Of a DNA stretch of 64,000 nt, positions 45,100 through 53,657 are shown one piece after another. The notes beneath the pieces are model-generated. The model saw only the letters and a list, made by a program, of their open reading frames with translations, had not been told where the DNA came from and ran no database searches. Numbering within the stretch: position 1 is the stretch's first letter; every line of letters begins with the position of its first letter. The position numbers were made by a program, and so were the translations under genes. Origin of the DNA: Bacteroidales bacterium (GTDB lineage Bacteria > Bacteroidota > Bacteroidia > Bacteroidales > Marinilabiliaceae). The stretch lies in assembly GCA_024401395.1 (NCBI GenBank), contig JAKSLD010000008.1, positions 62,001 through 126,000 on the forward strand, given 5' to 3'.

Positions 45100-46941
45100 A
45101 TGTGTGGAATAGTCGGATATATCGGAGGCAGAACAGCTTACCCTATACTCATCAAAGGACTGCAGCGCCTTGAATACCGTGGTTACGATTCTGCCGGTAT
45201 AGCTCTCGTCAATAATACAAATGTAAATACATATAAGTGTCGCGGCAAGGTTAAAGACCTCGAGAAACTTATCGGAACACAGGATATTTCTGGTTCAATA
45301 GGTATCGGCCATACCCGTTGGGCTACTCATGGCGCACCAAATGATACGAATGCCCACCCTCACGTGTCTATGAATGGTAAGTTTGTCGTTGTGCATAATG
45401 GTATCATCGAGAATTATACTTTCATAAAGAACCGTCTCGTAGAGAAGGGTTATACTTTCAAGAGCCAGACTGATACCGAAGTTCTCGCAAACTTTATCGA
45501 AGATATTTATCTCACTAGCAAATGTTCTGCCGAAGAGGCTGTTCGCTCTGCTCTTCTCCGCATCATCGGCGCCTATGGCCTCGCTATCATCTGTACTGAT
45601 GAGCCTGATAAGTTGTTCGGTACACGTAAGGGCTCTCCTCTAGTGCTGGGTATCGGTAACGGTGAACATTTCTTGGCTTCTGATGCTACTCCTATCGTAG
45701 AGTACACAGATAAGATGATTTATCTTAATGATGAGGAGCTTGTTATCGCAACCGCAAACGAGATTCGCTTGACTAATATTCATGAGAGTGGCGACAAGCA
45801 GATTAATGTTACAAAGGTCGACCTGAGCATAGATAATATAGATAAGGGTAACTTTCCTCACTATATGCTCAAGGAGATTCATGAGCAGCCTCTCACTATA
45901 GCTGATACTCTCCGTGGTCGTCTCCTCCCTGATGCGCACGAAATCCACTTGGGTGGTATCGCTGATGTTATGCCTCGACTCATGCAGGCTCAGCGTATCA
46001 TTATCATAGCTTGTGGTACTTCTTACTATGCAGGTATGGTGGGTGAATATCTTATCGAGGAATATGCCCGCGTAAGCGTAGAGGTGGAATATGCTTCTGA
46101 ATTCCGATACCGTAATCCTATAATTACCCCTAATGACGTCATTATTGCTATATCTCAATCTGGTGAGACTGCCGATACTTTGGCTGCTATCCGTATGGCA
46201 AAGGAGCGTGGCGCTCTCATCCTTGGCGTATGTAACGTTGTGGGTAGTAGTATCGCTCGCGAGACGGATGCAGGTATCTATACTCACGCCGGACCAGAAA
46301 TAGGCGTGGCTTCTACTAAGGCATTTACAGCTCAGGCTGTGGTTATGACTCTTCTCGCTCTCCAACTCGGCAGAAAGAAGGGTGTCCTCTCTGAGGAACG
46401 CTACAAGTCTTTTATAGACGACCTCGTAAATGTCCCTGCCGCTATTAATCGTATCCTTGCCGATGAGGACAAAATACGTGAAATCGCAGAGAAATACCGC
46501 TCTGCAAGTAATTCTATCTACCTAGGTCGTGGTCTTCTCTATCCAGTAGCACTCGAAGGTGCTCTCAAACTTAAGGAGATCTCATATATCCACGCTGAGG
46601 GATATCCTGCAGCAGAGATGAAGCACGGTCCTATCGCCCTTATCGATAACCTTATGCCGGTATTCGTTCTTGCTACCAAGGATAGGTATTATGAAAAGGT
46701 TGTCAATAATATTCAGGAGGTAAAGGCTCGCCAGGGTCAGGTTATCGCTGTCGTTACAGCAGGTGATACTGTCATCCGTAAAATGGCGGATTATGTAATC
46801 GAAATTCCTCATACCGAGGATCCTTTCATTCCTCTCTTGGCAGTTGTCCCATTGCAGTTGTTTAGTTACTATGTGGCTGTTATGCGCGGTTGCAACGTCG
46901 ATCAGCCTCGTAACTTGGCAAAGAGCGTAACTGTCGAGTAA
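45100..46941 (+). CDS. glmS: Glutamine-fructose-6-phosphate aminotransferase (isomerizing)
   Basis: 613 residues. Makes glucosamine-6-phosphate for peptidoglycan and LPS. N-terminal glutaminase domain with Cys2 as nucleophile after Met removal (MCGIVGYIG, then RLEYRGYDSAG and HTRWATHGAP). Two SIS domains follow (IIACGTSYYAG, AISQSGETADT, and later LGRGLLYPVALEGALKLKE). It ends with the catalytic NLAKSVTVE. The leader is short with no ribozyme. rbfA follows 23 bp later. Confidence 0.97.
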   Translation: MCGIVGYIGGRTAYPILIKGLQRLEYRGYDSAGIALVNNTNVNTYKCRGKVKDLEKLIGTQDISGSIGIGHTRWATHGAPNDTNAHPHVSMNGKFVVVHNGIIENYTFIKNRLVEKGYTFKSQTDTEVLANFIEDIYLTSKCSAEEAVRSALLRIIGAYGLAIICTDEPDKLFGTRKGSPLVLGIGNGEHFLASDATPIVEYTDKMIYLNDEELVIATANEIRLTNIHESGDKQINVTKVDLSIDNIDKGNFPHYMLKEIHEQPLTIADTLRGRLLPDAHEIHLGGIADVMPRLMQAQRIIIIACGTSYYAGMVGEYLIEEYARVSVEVEYASEFRYRNPIITPNDVIIAISQSGETADTLAAIRMAKERGALILGVCNVVGSSIARETDAGIYTHAGPEIGVASTKAFTAQAVVMTLLALQLGRKKGVLSEERYKSFIDDLVNVPAAINRILADEDKIREIAEKYRSASNSIYLGRGLLYPVALEGALKLKEISYIHAEGYPAAEMKHGPIALIDNLMPVFVLATKDRYYEKVVNNIQEVKARQGQVIAVVTAGDTVIRKMADYVIEIPHTEDPFIPLLAVVPLQLFSYYVAVMRGCNVDQPRNLAKSVTVE

Positions 46942-46964
46942 TCTTCTAATTATCTTATCTAGTT

Positions 46965-47303
46965 ATGGAATCTACAAGACAAAAGAAAATATCTCGTCTC
47001 CTCCAGAAGGAGACTGCCGAACTTCTCCAGCAGGAGCTGCGCGAACTTACTCTCGGAGCTATGGTGAGTATTACTATAGCGCGCGTCTCTAGCGACCTTA
47101 GTCAGGTTAAGTTCTATATCTCTGTCTTCCCTACTGAGAAGACTCAGGCTGTTCTTGATAGCATAAATCAGAACATTCATCGTGTTCGTTTCGGTATCGG
47201 TCAACGTACTGGAAAGCAACTCCGTATAGTCCCTAATCCTATATTCTTCATAGACGATAGCTTGGATTATCTGGAGAATATCGACGAATTGCTTAAGAAA
47301 TAA
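46965..47303 (+). CDS. rbfA: Ribosome-binding factor A
   Basis: 112 residues, KH-like fold. N-terminal RQKKISRLLQKETAELLQQE and the KH core ARVSSDLSQVKFYISVF, ending with RIVPNPIFFIDDSLDY, match RbfA, which matures the 30S subunit's 16S 5' end. It is followed by a methyltransferase gene after 12 bp. Confidence 0.93.
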   Translation: MESTRQKKISRLLQKETAELLQQELRELTLGAMVSITIARVSSDLSQVKFYISVFPTEKTQAVLDSINQNIHRVRFGIGQRTGKQLRIVPNPIFFIDDSLDYLENIDELLKK

Positions 47304-47315
47304 TCTTTAATTCGT

Positions 47316-48131
47316 ATGCAGTACGACCCAATTAAGCGTAGCCTGGGATCTGTAGTAAGCCACGCCCCGTGGATGCGAGTGCTGTTCTACCACTTGCTGG
47401 ATCTCCTCCTTCTCCGCTCTTGGCATATCAAACGGGCCCTTAATAGATGGAGTAGACTGAACGCTAAGGCGTCTATCCTCGATGCTGGTAGCGGATTCGG
47501 TCAGTATTCCTATGGCTTGGCTCGCCTGAATGGGTCGTATAACATCTTGGGTGTCGATGTGAAGGACGAACAGATTGCAGATTGCAATGAGTTCTTCTCG
47601 AAAATTAATCTCTCTGATAGGGTGCACTTCGAGGTGCAGGATCTTACTAAATATAAGGTGGATAATGCCTATGACCTCGTGCTTTCTGTCGATGTGATGG
47701 AGCATATCCTCGAAGATGAACAGGTATTCCGCAATTTCTACGCTTCTATGCGCGAGGGCGGAATGCTTCTTATTTCTACTCCTTCTGATCTCGGTGGCTC
47801 TGATTCTGATGAACACGATGAGGATGGCGCTCATGGTTTTATTGATGAACATGTGCGTGATGGCTATAATATCAACGACATTCAGGAGAAACTCGCTCGA
47901 GCTGGGTTCAAAAATGTCAATGCAAAATATTCCTATGGCACTTCAGGTCATATTTCTTGGGTCTTGTCTATGAAATGGCCTATTACAATGCTGGGCATTA
48001 GTAAGGCGTTCTTCGTTGTCCTGCCTTTCTATTATGTCGTTTTCTTCCCTTGGTGCCTGTTGCTGAATATTCTTGATCTTTATATGTCACACCGCTCAGG
48101 TACTGGTCTTATCGTCGAAGCCTATAAGTAA
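47316..48131 (+). CDS. Class I SAM-dependent methyltransferase with hydrophobic C-terminus
   Basis: 271 residues. The SAM-binding motif I is ILDAGSGFGQYSYGLA (about 50-65), followed by the acidic end of beta-2 (NILGVDVKDEQI) and VLSVDVMEHI. The C-terminal part (about 215-262) is two hydrophobic stretches (ISKAFFVVLPFYYVVFFPWCLLLNILDLY), suggesting membrane association and perhaps a lipid or glycolipid substrate; this is inference. It lies between rbfA and a LolC/E-type permease with short gaps (12 and 5 bp). Confidence 0.83.
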   Translation: MQYDPIKRSLGSVVSHAPWMRVLFYHLLDLLLLRSWHIKRALNRWSRLNAKASILDAGSGFGQYSYGLARLNGSYNILGVDVKDEQIADCNEFFSKINLSDRVHFEVQDLTKYKVDNAYDLVLSVDVMEHILEDEQVFRNFYASMREGGMLLISTPSDLGGSDSDEHDEDGAHGFIDEHVRDGYNINDIQEKLARAGFKNVNAKYSYGTSGHISWVLSMKWPITMLGISKAFFVVLPFYYVVFFPWCLLLNILDLYMSHRSGTGLIVEAYK

Positions 48132-48136
48132 TCTCT

Positions 48137-49375
48137 ATGCGAATACCGTTAAGAATAGCATGGCGTTACCTCTTCGCTAAGAAATCACAGAATATAATTA
48201 ATGTGATCTCTTGGATATCTCTCCTCGGTGTGTTGGTGGGTAGCGCGGCAATTCTTATCGTGCTTAGTGTTTTTAATGGCCTTCATTCTTTCATAGGGTC
48301 TCTCTTTGGTAATTTCGATCCCGACCTTAAAATCGAGATTGTCGAGGGTAAAACTTTTGAGGCGACCGACTCTTTGCTTTCTCTTATCCGTAGGACTGAT
48401 GGGGTGGATATGGCTACTTGTTATCTCGTGGATAATGCTCTTGTCAAATACGATCAGCGCCAGATGCCTGCTATGGTGATGGGTGTTGATGAATATTTTG
48501 GAAGTGTTACTAATATCGATAGCATAACTATATCTGGTCAATACCCTGTATGGAGATTTGAAGACGACAATACGTGTGCTCTCGGGTATGTGCTGGCTCA
48601 GCAGTTGGGGGTTAGCCCTCTGGCTTTCTCTAACCAGCTTATGATATATGCCCCTAAACGTACGGGTAATATCAATATGAGTAATCCCGACCAGTCTTTT
48701 ATCAAGCAGGTGACTTCTGTCTCCAGCACTTTCGCAGTCCAGCAGGTCGATTATGACTCTCAGTATGCTATCATCAGCCTTCCCCAGGCAAGAAAATTAT
48801 TCTGCTATTCTGGTCGCGAAGTGTCGGGTGTCGGTATAAAAACTGCGAGCAACGGCAAGACTGATAGAATACAGGCCGAACTCTCGGAACAACTTGGCCC
48901 TGATTTTTCTGTAAAGAATCGCTGGGAACAGCACTCTTCTTTCTTCCGTATGATGGAGGTCGAGAAGTTTATGGCTTTCTTGATTTTGTTGTTTATCTTG
49001 GCAATCGCCGCTTTTAATATAATAGGTACTCTCTCTATGTTGATCTACGAAAAGAAGGAGAGTATTTTTATCCTTAAGGCTATGGGGGCTACACGGCAAA
49101 TCGTGACTAGGGTCTTCCTCTTCGAGGGCTTGCTTGTTTCTGTGGGTGGAGCACTGATTGGCCTCTTGTTGGGTATAGTATTGGTTCTGTTGCAGCAGAA
49201 TTTCGGTATCATCAATTTTCGAGACTCTTCTTCCTATCTGCTGGAGTCTTATCCGGTCGAATTGGCAGGCTTGGATGTCGTAATCGTATTCGTATCTGTA
49301 ATCATAGTGGGTTATCTCGCCGCTTGGTATCCTGTGCATACTATCGTGCATAGGTATTACGATGAAACAAAATAA
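48137..49375 (+). CDS. LolC/LolE-type ABC transporter permease (FtsX superfamily)
   Basis: 412 residues with the four-helix MacB/FtsX layout: helix 1 near 25-50, a long periplasmic domain (about 55-270), and three C-terminal helices (about 275-300, 325-352, 372-398). FIARRYLFAKK-type N-terminus (here IAWRYLFAKKSQN) and the basic WYPVHTIVHRYY end match lipoprotein-releasing permeases. It probably extracts lipoproteins from the inner membrane together with a LolD ATPase encoded elsewhere. Bases 48837-48882 of the coding sequence match the interspersed repeat family without disturbing the protein. Confidence 0.88.
   Translation: MRIPLRIAWRYLFAKKSQNIINVISWISLLGVLVGSAAILIVLSVFNGLHSFIGSLFGNFDPDLKIEIVEGKTFEATDSLLSLIRRTDGVDMATCYLVDNALVKYDQRQMPAMVMGVDEYFGSVTNIDSITISGQYPVWRFEDDNTCALGYVLAQQLGVSPLAFSNQLMIYAPKRTGNINMSNPDQSFIKQVTSVSSTFAVQQVDYDSQYAIISLPQARKLFCYSGREVSGVGIKTASNGKTDRIQAELSEQLGPDFSVKNRWEQHSSFFRMMEVEKFMAFLILLFILAIAAFNIIGTLSMLIYEKKESIFILKAMGATRQIVTRVFLFEGLLVSVGGALIGLLLGIVLVLLQQNFGIINFRDSSSYLLESYPVELAGLDVVIVFVSVIIVGYLAAWYPVHTIVHRYYDETK
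48837..48882 (+). repeat. Repeat-family-like segment inside the permease gene (copy 8, partial)
   Basis: AAAAACTGCGAGCAAC matches the family head exactly. Reading on at the same offsets, AATACAG, CCG and ACTC also match copy 1 without gaps. The segment encodes KTASNGKTDRIQAEL, an ordinary stretch of the periplasmic domain. Similarity beyond the 16-mer may be partly chance. Confidence 0.5.
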
Positions 49376-49395
49376 GCTTGTTCATCTTTATTTTA

Positions 49396-49480
49396 TAAAA
49401 AAACTGCGAGCAACAAGGGACTTCTCTATGACTAGCGTATGACTAGACGATGTCTAAACGCTGCCTATACACTGTCTCGC
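49396..49480 (+). repeat. Interspersed head-plus-11-nt repeat, copy 5
   Basis: T plus seven A, CTGCGAGCAAC at 49404, AAGGGACTTCT at 49415, then five successive 11-nt units starting at 49426, 49437, 49448, 49459 and 49470 that all fit NNNTGNCTNNN. This is the clearest periodic tail. It lies between two convergent genes and runs up to the stop codon of the next one. Confidence 0.8.
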
Positions 49481-49482
49481 TT

Positions 49483-51549
49483 TTATTCTAATGCCATCTC
49501 AAATGACACGCAAGGTAGCCCCTCTATATTCTTAAGACTGCCTGTAGTCATATTCTGTGCAGCATATCTGACTCTCTTCGGATGTGGTACCGCGTGTGAG
49601 AATACTGCTATGTCTTCTCCTTGTACGAATGATGTCGCCGTGAAATATTCTCCATCTTCTCCCGCAACCTCAAATTGACATTTCTCCGTATCTACTGTCA
49701 TGCCTTCTGCATTCTTGAATCGTATGACAAGTAGCGGATCTGAGGCCATCATTGAAATAGGTTCCGGACCAGCATCGTTCTTTATGTCGTATCCATAGGT
49801 CCTGGATAGGGCCATTCTAGCTAGTCTTTCTCCCATAGGTCTCTTGTATGGTGTGTGGAATGTCTTATGACCAGCATCTATCGTAGATACTGTGCCTTGT
49901 TTTGGCTGACCTTTCGTTACAAGATACTGGGCTGTCCTGACTCCAAGCATGGTGCATTCGTTCGGCTTTCCTTTGTAAGCATACTCGCTAGGTGTCGCTT
50001 GTAGCTGATAAAATGATATGTCTTCTCCTAAATATGTCTTGAATGTCTTGATATTCGCTTTGTTGATAGCATGATATGTCGTGTCTGCATCAAACTCATT
50101 ATGCTCTCCTTGATACCAGATGACTCCTTTGACCGCAACATTCTTGAATGGAGCTAGCATGCCGTTGACCGCAACGGTAGGTAGCGATTCGTTGTATGGC
50201 CAGTTCGGCAGTGGCGCATTGGTGAGCTCATCTACTTCTGTGTTGAGTAGGTATATCTCATTGCTGCGTTTTAGCGCAGTGACTCTGTATTTCCATTGCC
50301 CGTCTATGTACTTTTTCTTTGATGCATCATTGGCTAATGTGATTCTCATACGCCCGTTCTTGCATCCTCTGAAGCCACCTTCTCCTCCTGTGTTGATGAC
50401 TCTTATGGCTAGCGTGAAGTGTGTGTTCTTGACATACTTGCTGTCTATCTCATACACTCTCTCCTCGTTGAATTGGTTGCTGGCCATATGTTTGCCAACC
50501 TCATAGCCGTTGAAGAATACCATGTCTCGATCGTCTATGGCTCCTAAATGTAGTTTCAGTTTCTTGCCAAGCCAACTTCTCGGTATGGTGTCGCTCTTTA
50601 CATACCAGCAAATGCCTTGTAGCGATTTTAGGTTGGACTGACTCCATAGTGATGGCAATGTCAGCGTAGCCCATTTCGAATAGTCGTTTTCCGACATCAA
50701 TATGGCTTCGTCCCTGAACTCTAGTGTCTGACCTTTATATGACGAGTACGGGTCTTCTCCATTCGGACCGTATTTCAAACGCCTGTGTGTATGCTTCGAT
50801 AGCCATTTGTCATATTTGTCTATTTCATTTGTAATCGCAGCTATCTGTTCGTTCCAATTCGCACTATACATATTGGCTGCGTAGTTGGGCATATTTTCAG
50901 CGCTGATCCACGACTCAGCACGACTCTCGCCGAGTGTATTGATAATTACTCCTACTGGAATCTGTAGACTGTCTCTCAATGTCTTGGCAAAATGATAGGC
51001 AATGGCACTGATTTCATTGCGTGTCAATGTGTCGTCAATTATCCAGTGCCCTCCTACATCATGCACTGGCCTGATGGCATATTGTGTCTCTGAATGATAG
51101 AATCTCAACAATGTGTCGGGCAGGTCTTCTTTGATTGTTCGCAGCCCTCCTTCTATCGTGTCTGGCGCCCATCCTTGTAGCGGAAATTCCATCGCAGACT
51201 CTCCCGATGCCATCCACAATTCTCCTATGAGCACATTCTTGATTGTCTTCTTGTCTTCTGATGAGGTGAGTGTAATAGTGTGGCTCTTCAGATCTGTCTT
51301 CGGAGTTACAATGACAACCTCCCAAATGCTGTCGTTGTGCGTCGTGGCGGAAAACGAACAGTCCCAGTCTGTCTCTATCTTGACACTGGTTCCTGGCGCC
51401 GCCTTGCCCCATAGTCTCGTTTGCGCATTCTGCTGCAGTACCATGCCGTCTGAAATGTAAGTCGCAGGAATAATTAACGACTCTTTCTGCGTGCAGGCAC
51501 TGCAGATTGCAATAATGACAGATATTATATATGATTTATATCGATTCAT
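49483..51549 (-). CDS. Sialate O-acetylesterase-like SGNH hydrolase
   Basis: 688 residues with a lipoprotein-like signal (CSAC near residues 16-19). Layout of the SASA/DUF303 family: beta-rich start, catalytic block GELWMASGESAMEFPLQGW (Ser118), an inserted beta-galactosidase-like jelly roll (about 290-400), the GVIWYQGEHNE block and the C-terminal FHTPYKRPMGERLARMAL. The usual SGQSNME is here SGESAME, and the common IHP before the final helix is FHTP, so activity may differ. Likely removes acetyl esters from glycans in the periplasm or at the surface. Its start lies 3 bp after the tannase stop; the two form an operon. Confidence 0.85.
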   Translation of the reverse strand: MNRYKSYIISVIIAICSACTQKESLIIPATYISDGMVLQQNAQTRLWGKAAPGTSVKIETDWDCSFSATTHNDSIWEVVIVTPKTDLKSHTITLTSSEDKKTIKNVLIGELWMASGESAMEFPLQGWAPDTIEGGLRTIKEDLPDTLLRFYHSETQYAIRPVHDVGGHWIIDDTLTRNEISAIAYHFAKTLRDSLQIPVGVIINTLGESRAESWISAENMPNYAANMYSANWNEQIAAITNEIDKYDKWLSKHTHRRLKYGPNGEDPYSSYKGQTLEFRDEAILMSENDYSKWATLTLPSLWSQSNLKSLQGICWYVKSDTIPRSWLGKKLKLHLGAIDDRDMVFFNGYEVGKHMASNQFNEERVYEIDSKYVKNTHFTLAIRVINTGGEGGFRGCKNGRMRITLANDASKKKYIDGQWKYRVTALKRSNEIYLLNTEVDELTNAPLPNWPYNESLPTVAVNGMLAPFKNVAVKGVIWYQGEHNEFDADTTYHAINKANIKTFKTYLGEDISFYQLQATPSEYAYKGKPNECTMLGVRTAQYLVTKGQPKQGTVSTIDAGHKTFHTPYKRPMGERLARMALSRTYGYDIKNDAGPEPISMMASDPLLVIRFKNAEGMTVDTEKCQFEVAGEDGEYFTATSFVQGEDIAVFSHAVPHPKRVRYAAQNMTTGSLKNIEGLPCVSFEMALE

Positions 51550-51552
51550 TTA

Positions 51553-52911
51553 TTATCGTGTAAGTTTCGATAGCCATTCAAATAGTTCGTTGAGCCTGTA
51601 ATCCCCATTATGAGGTTCGTCCCACTGAAAAGCAAAGTTAACGTCTGCTCCGGAAATAAACAACTTATGTTTTAAAAGTATTGATATAGGATAAGATGTG
51701 TCTCTGTCTAATGTTCCGTATCTAATGTACCAATGCTTGCATTTAAGATTCTTCTTGCAGATGTAATTCATCGGATTCATTATTCTGACTCTCCACTTTA
51801 TGTCGTCTCCTAATTCGTAATTGCCTTCTAACTGGTTGTGTGCCGCAAATTCCGTGAAGTTCTGGTCTTTGTTTTGTACACTGCCGAATAGCTTATTCTC
51901 AAATGTGGCGTGTTTGTTCGCTACATTGTAAGCATCAAATGCAGGTGTGGTTTTAAGGGGTTGCGCCTCTGCTACGTAATGTAGTAGCGCTGTCATGTCT
52001 ATTGTGGTGTCTGCTAGTGATATGCCTGTCTTGGGTGATATTGTTTGACCTTCGTCGTATGCTTTCTTAGCCGCATTCAGAATATGTTTCCTTATCCAGA
52101 AGTCAATTTGGGCTTCCGTAACGCCTTGTGTCGCGAGGTATCCTGGGAATTGTGAGGCTAATTGTCCCGATAGCAGCAGCTGTCGTTCTGATAATTCTCT
52201 GGATTCGTTAATGGCGCAGAACTGCCACTCGTATGCCATATCCGAATTTTCTAGATTTGTTATCGGACAGTATGATACGGCCGCCCAGATCTCGTCGCTT
52301 GAGTCTGCCGCTCCCATTATCTTTAATGGTAAGTCGTAGTCGCTGTGGTTGGCAGATGCTCCTAGTAATGCAACTAACGCTCCGCCAGCACTGGTTCCGT
52401 CTGCTATTATCCTGTTCGCATCTCCAGGTATTATTGAGTCGTTGTAGTGTAGATACCTTACAGCTGCCTTTAAATCAAGTATCGGCTCTGGCGCTCTGCC
52501 GTTGTATGTCCCGTTGATTGATGAATTCCAACCTCGGTTGCCTGCTATGCACACTACGTACCCTTCCGACAACGCATAGCCGGTGGCATCATTTGCAGAG
52601 GGTCCCTTCGCCTTGGATGCCATATAGCCTCCACAGTATGTCCTTAAAAATATAGGCGGGTTTTCTTCTCTGAGGTTGTTCGGAACGTATATGTTCAGGT
52701 ATTGATACGTTGTGTCGGCATTCCTCGAAACATATATTAATTTTTCGTATGCTGTATATTTCACAGGCACTTCACCGACAGTCAGAGTCCTGTGTTCTCC
52801 TTTGTTTGTCGTGTCCCACTTCAGACTCCCAGCCTCCTTTGAACAGGAGTATAACGCCAGGGACATCAAGAGTATTATGTATACGTATGTGTATTTAATA
52901 AGCCGGTTCAT
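51553..52911 (-). CDS. Subtype-B tannase-like esterase lipoprotein
   Basis: 452 residues from ATG 52911 (MNRLIKYTYVYIILLMSLALYSC); the longer frame to 52959 is rejected because it precedes the signal peptide. Lipobox Cys23. The nucleophile is Ser174 in IIADGTSAGGALVALLG; the following SYCPITNLENSDMAYEWQF, the Asp in RYGTLDRDTSYP (about 402-404) and His434 in WDEPHNGDYRL give the triad layout of subtype-B tannase as known from the Lactobacillus plantarum enzyme. These hydrolyse gallate esters; other phenolic esters are possible. It is exported and paired with an SGNH esterase, which suggests de-esterification of plant material. Confidence 0.85.
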   Translation of the reverse strand: MNRLIKYTYVYIILLMSLALYSCSKEAGSLKWDTTNKGEHRTLTVGEVPVKYTAYEKLIYVSRNADTTYQYLNIYVPNNLREENPPIFLRTYCGGYMASKAKGPSANDATGYALSEGYVVCIAGNRGWNSSINGTYNGRAPEPILDLKAAVRYLHYNDSIIPGDANRIIADGTSAGGALVALLGASANHSDYDLPLKIMGAADSSDEIWAAVSYCPITNLENSDMAYEWQFCAINESRELSERQLLLSGQLASQFPGYLATQGVTEAQIDFWIRKHILNAAKKAYDEGQTISPKTGISLADTTIDMTALLHYVAEAQPLKTTPAFDAYNVANKHATFENKLFGSVQNKDQNFTEFAAHNQLEGNYELGDDIKWRVRIMNPMNYICKKNLKCKHWYIRYGTLDRDTSYPISILLKHKLFISGADVNFAFQWDEPHNGDYRLNELFEWLSKLTR

Positions 52912-53001
52912 TTTTTTCGTGCTATGTTTAGTAGAATCATACAATACAAAAGTAATCATATTTTATTACACATTGGTGTGCTCTACCTCAAAAAAAACTC
53001 C

Positions 53002-53009
53002 TACATTTG
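53002..53009 (+). promoter_or_regulatory. -7 element for tRNA-Arg(CCT)
   Basis: TACATTTG, 18 bp before the tRNA 5' end. Confidence 0.6.
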
Positions 53010-53027
53010 CATCCGGAAATAAAGGAT

Positions 53028-53099
53028 GGCCTTATAGTTCAAGGGATAGAACGAAAGTTTCCTAAACTTTAGATTCGAGTTCGAGTCTCGGTGGGGCTA
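53028..53099 (+). tRNA. tRNA-Arg (anticodon CCT)
   Basis: 72 nt. Acceptor GGCCTTA pairs with TGGGGCT using three G-U pairs; D arm GTTC/GAAC; anticodon stem AAAGT/ACTTT with loop TTCCTAA; T stem TCGAG/CTCGG. Reads AGG. It ends 27 bp before the cvpA ATG with no terminator between. Confidence 0.9.
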
Positions 53100-53126
53100 C
53101 ATATTGTTAATCAACACTACTTTAGG

Positions 53127-53657
53127 ATGGCAACTTTTGATATCATCGTCTTTGTAATTTCCTTGATAGCTTTCTTTTACGGCATGAGACGTGGTCTTAT
53201 TATGGAGGTCACAGGGCTGGTGGGTATCATCATTGCAATCTGGATAGCAACTCATTTTTCATACATAGTTCACGATTGGATATCTGAACATTTCGATTTC
53301 CCGACTGGCGGGTCTCTGATAGCTTTCGGCCTGACTGTCCTTCTGGCTATGGTGGGTATCCATTTCTTGGCTAACATGATCAGCAGGTTGCTTTCTTCTT
53401 TACCTATTATAGGTATCGTGAATTCTGTAGGTGGCGCTTTGCTGTCTACCATTAAGGTGCTCTTCATTCTTAGTTGCCTTGTCTATATCTGTGACGAGTA
53501 CGATAAGTCTAATGTCATTATCCCGTCTTCTGTTCGCGAGGGTTCTATTACCTACGGGCCTGTGAGGTCTATGGCAAATGTCATCATTAGTCAGGTCGAT
53601 ATCCCAGCTAGCAAGCAGAAACTAATGGAACTTCTCGAAAAGAATCCCGTGAAATGA
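53127..53657 (+). CDS. CvpA family membrane protein
   Basis: 176 residues from ATG 53127 (MATFDIIVFVISLIAFFYGMRRG); a longer frame from 53091 overlaps the tRNA and is rejected. Four membrane helices and the conserved GMRRGLIMEVTGLVGIIIAIW near the start place it in the CvpA family (named for colicin V production; wider role in envelope homeostasis). ATGA overlap with the MFS gene that follows. Confidence 0.88.
   Translation: MATFDIIVFVISLIAFFYGMRRGLIMEVTGLVGIIIAIWIATHFSYIVHDWISEHFDFPTGGSLIAFGLTVLLAMVGIHFLANMISRLLSSLPIIGIVNSVGGALLSTIKVLFILSCLVYICDEYDKSNVIIPSSVREGSITYGPVRSMANVIISQVDIPASKQKLMELLEKNPVK

Noticed and set aside
49396-49480. Possible CRISPR array because of short tandem units
   Set aside because: Units are 11 nt, degenerate and contiguous, without spacers; no cas genes in the window.
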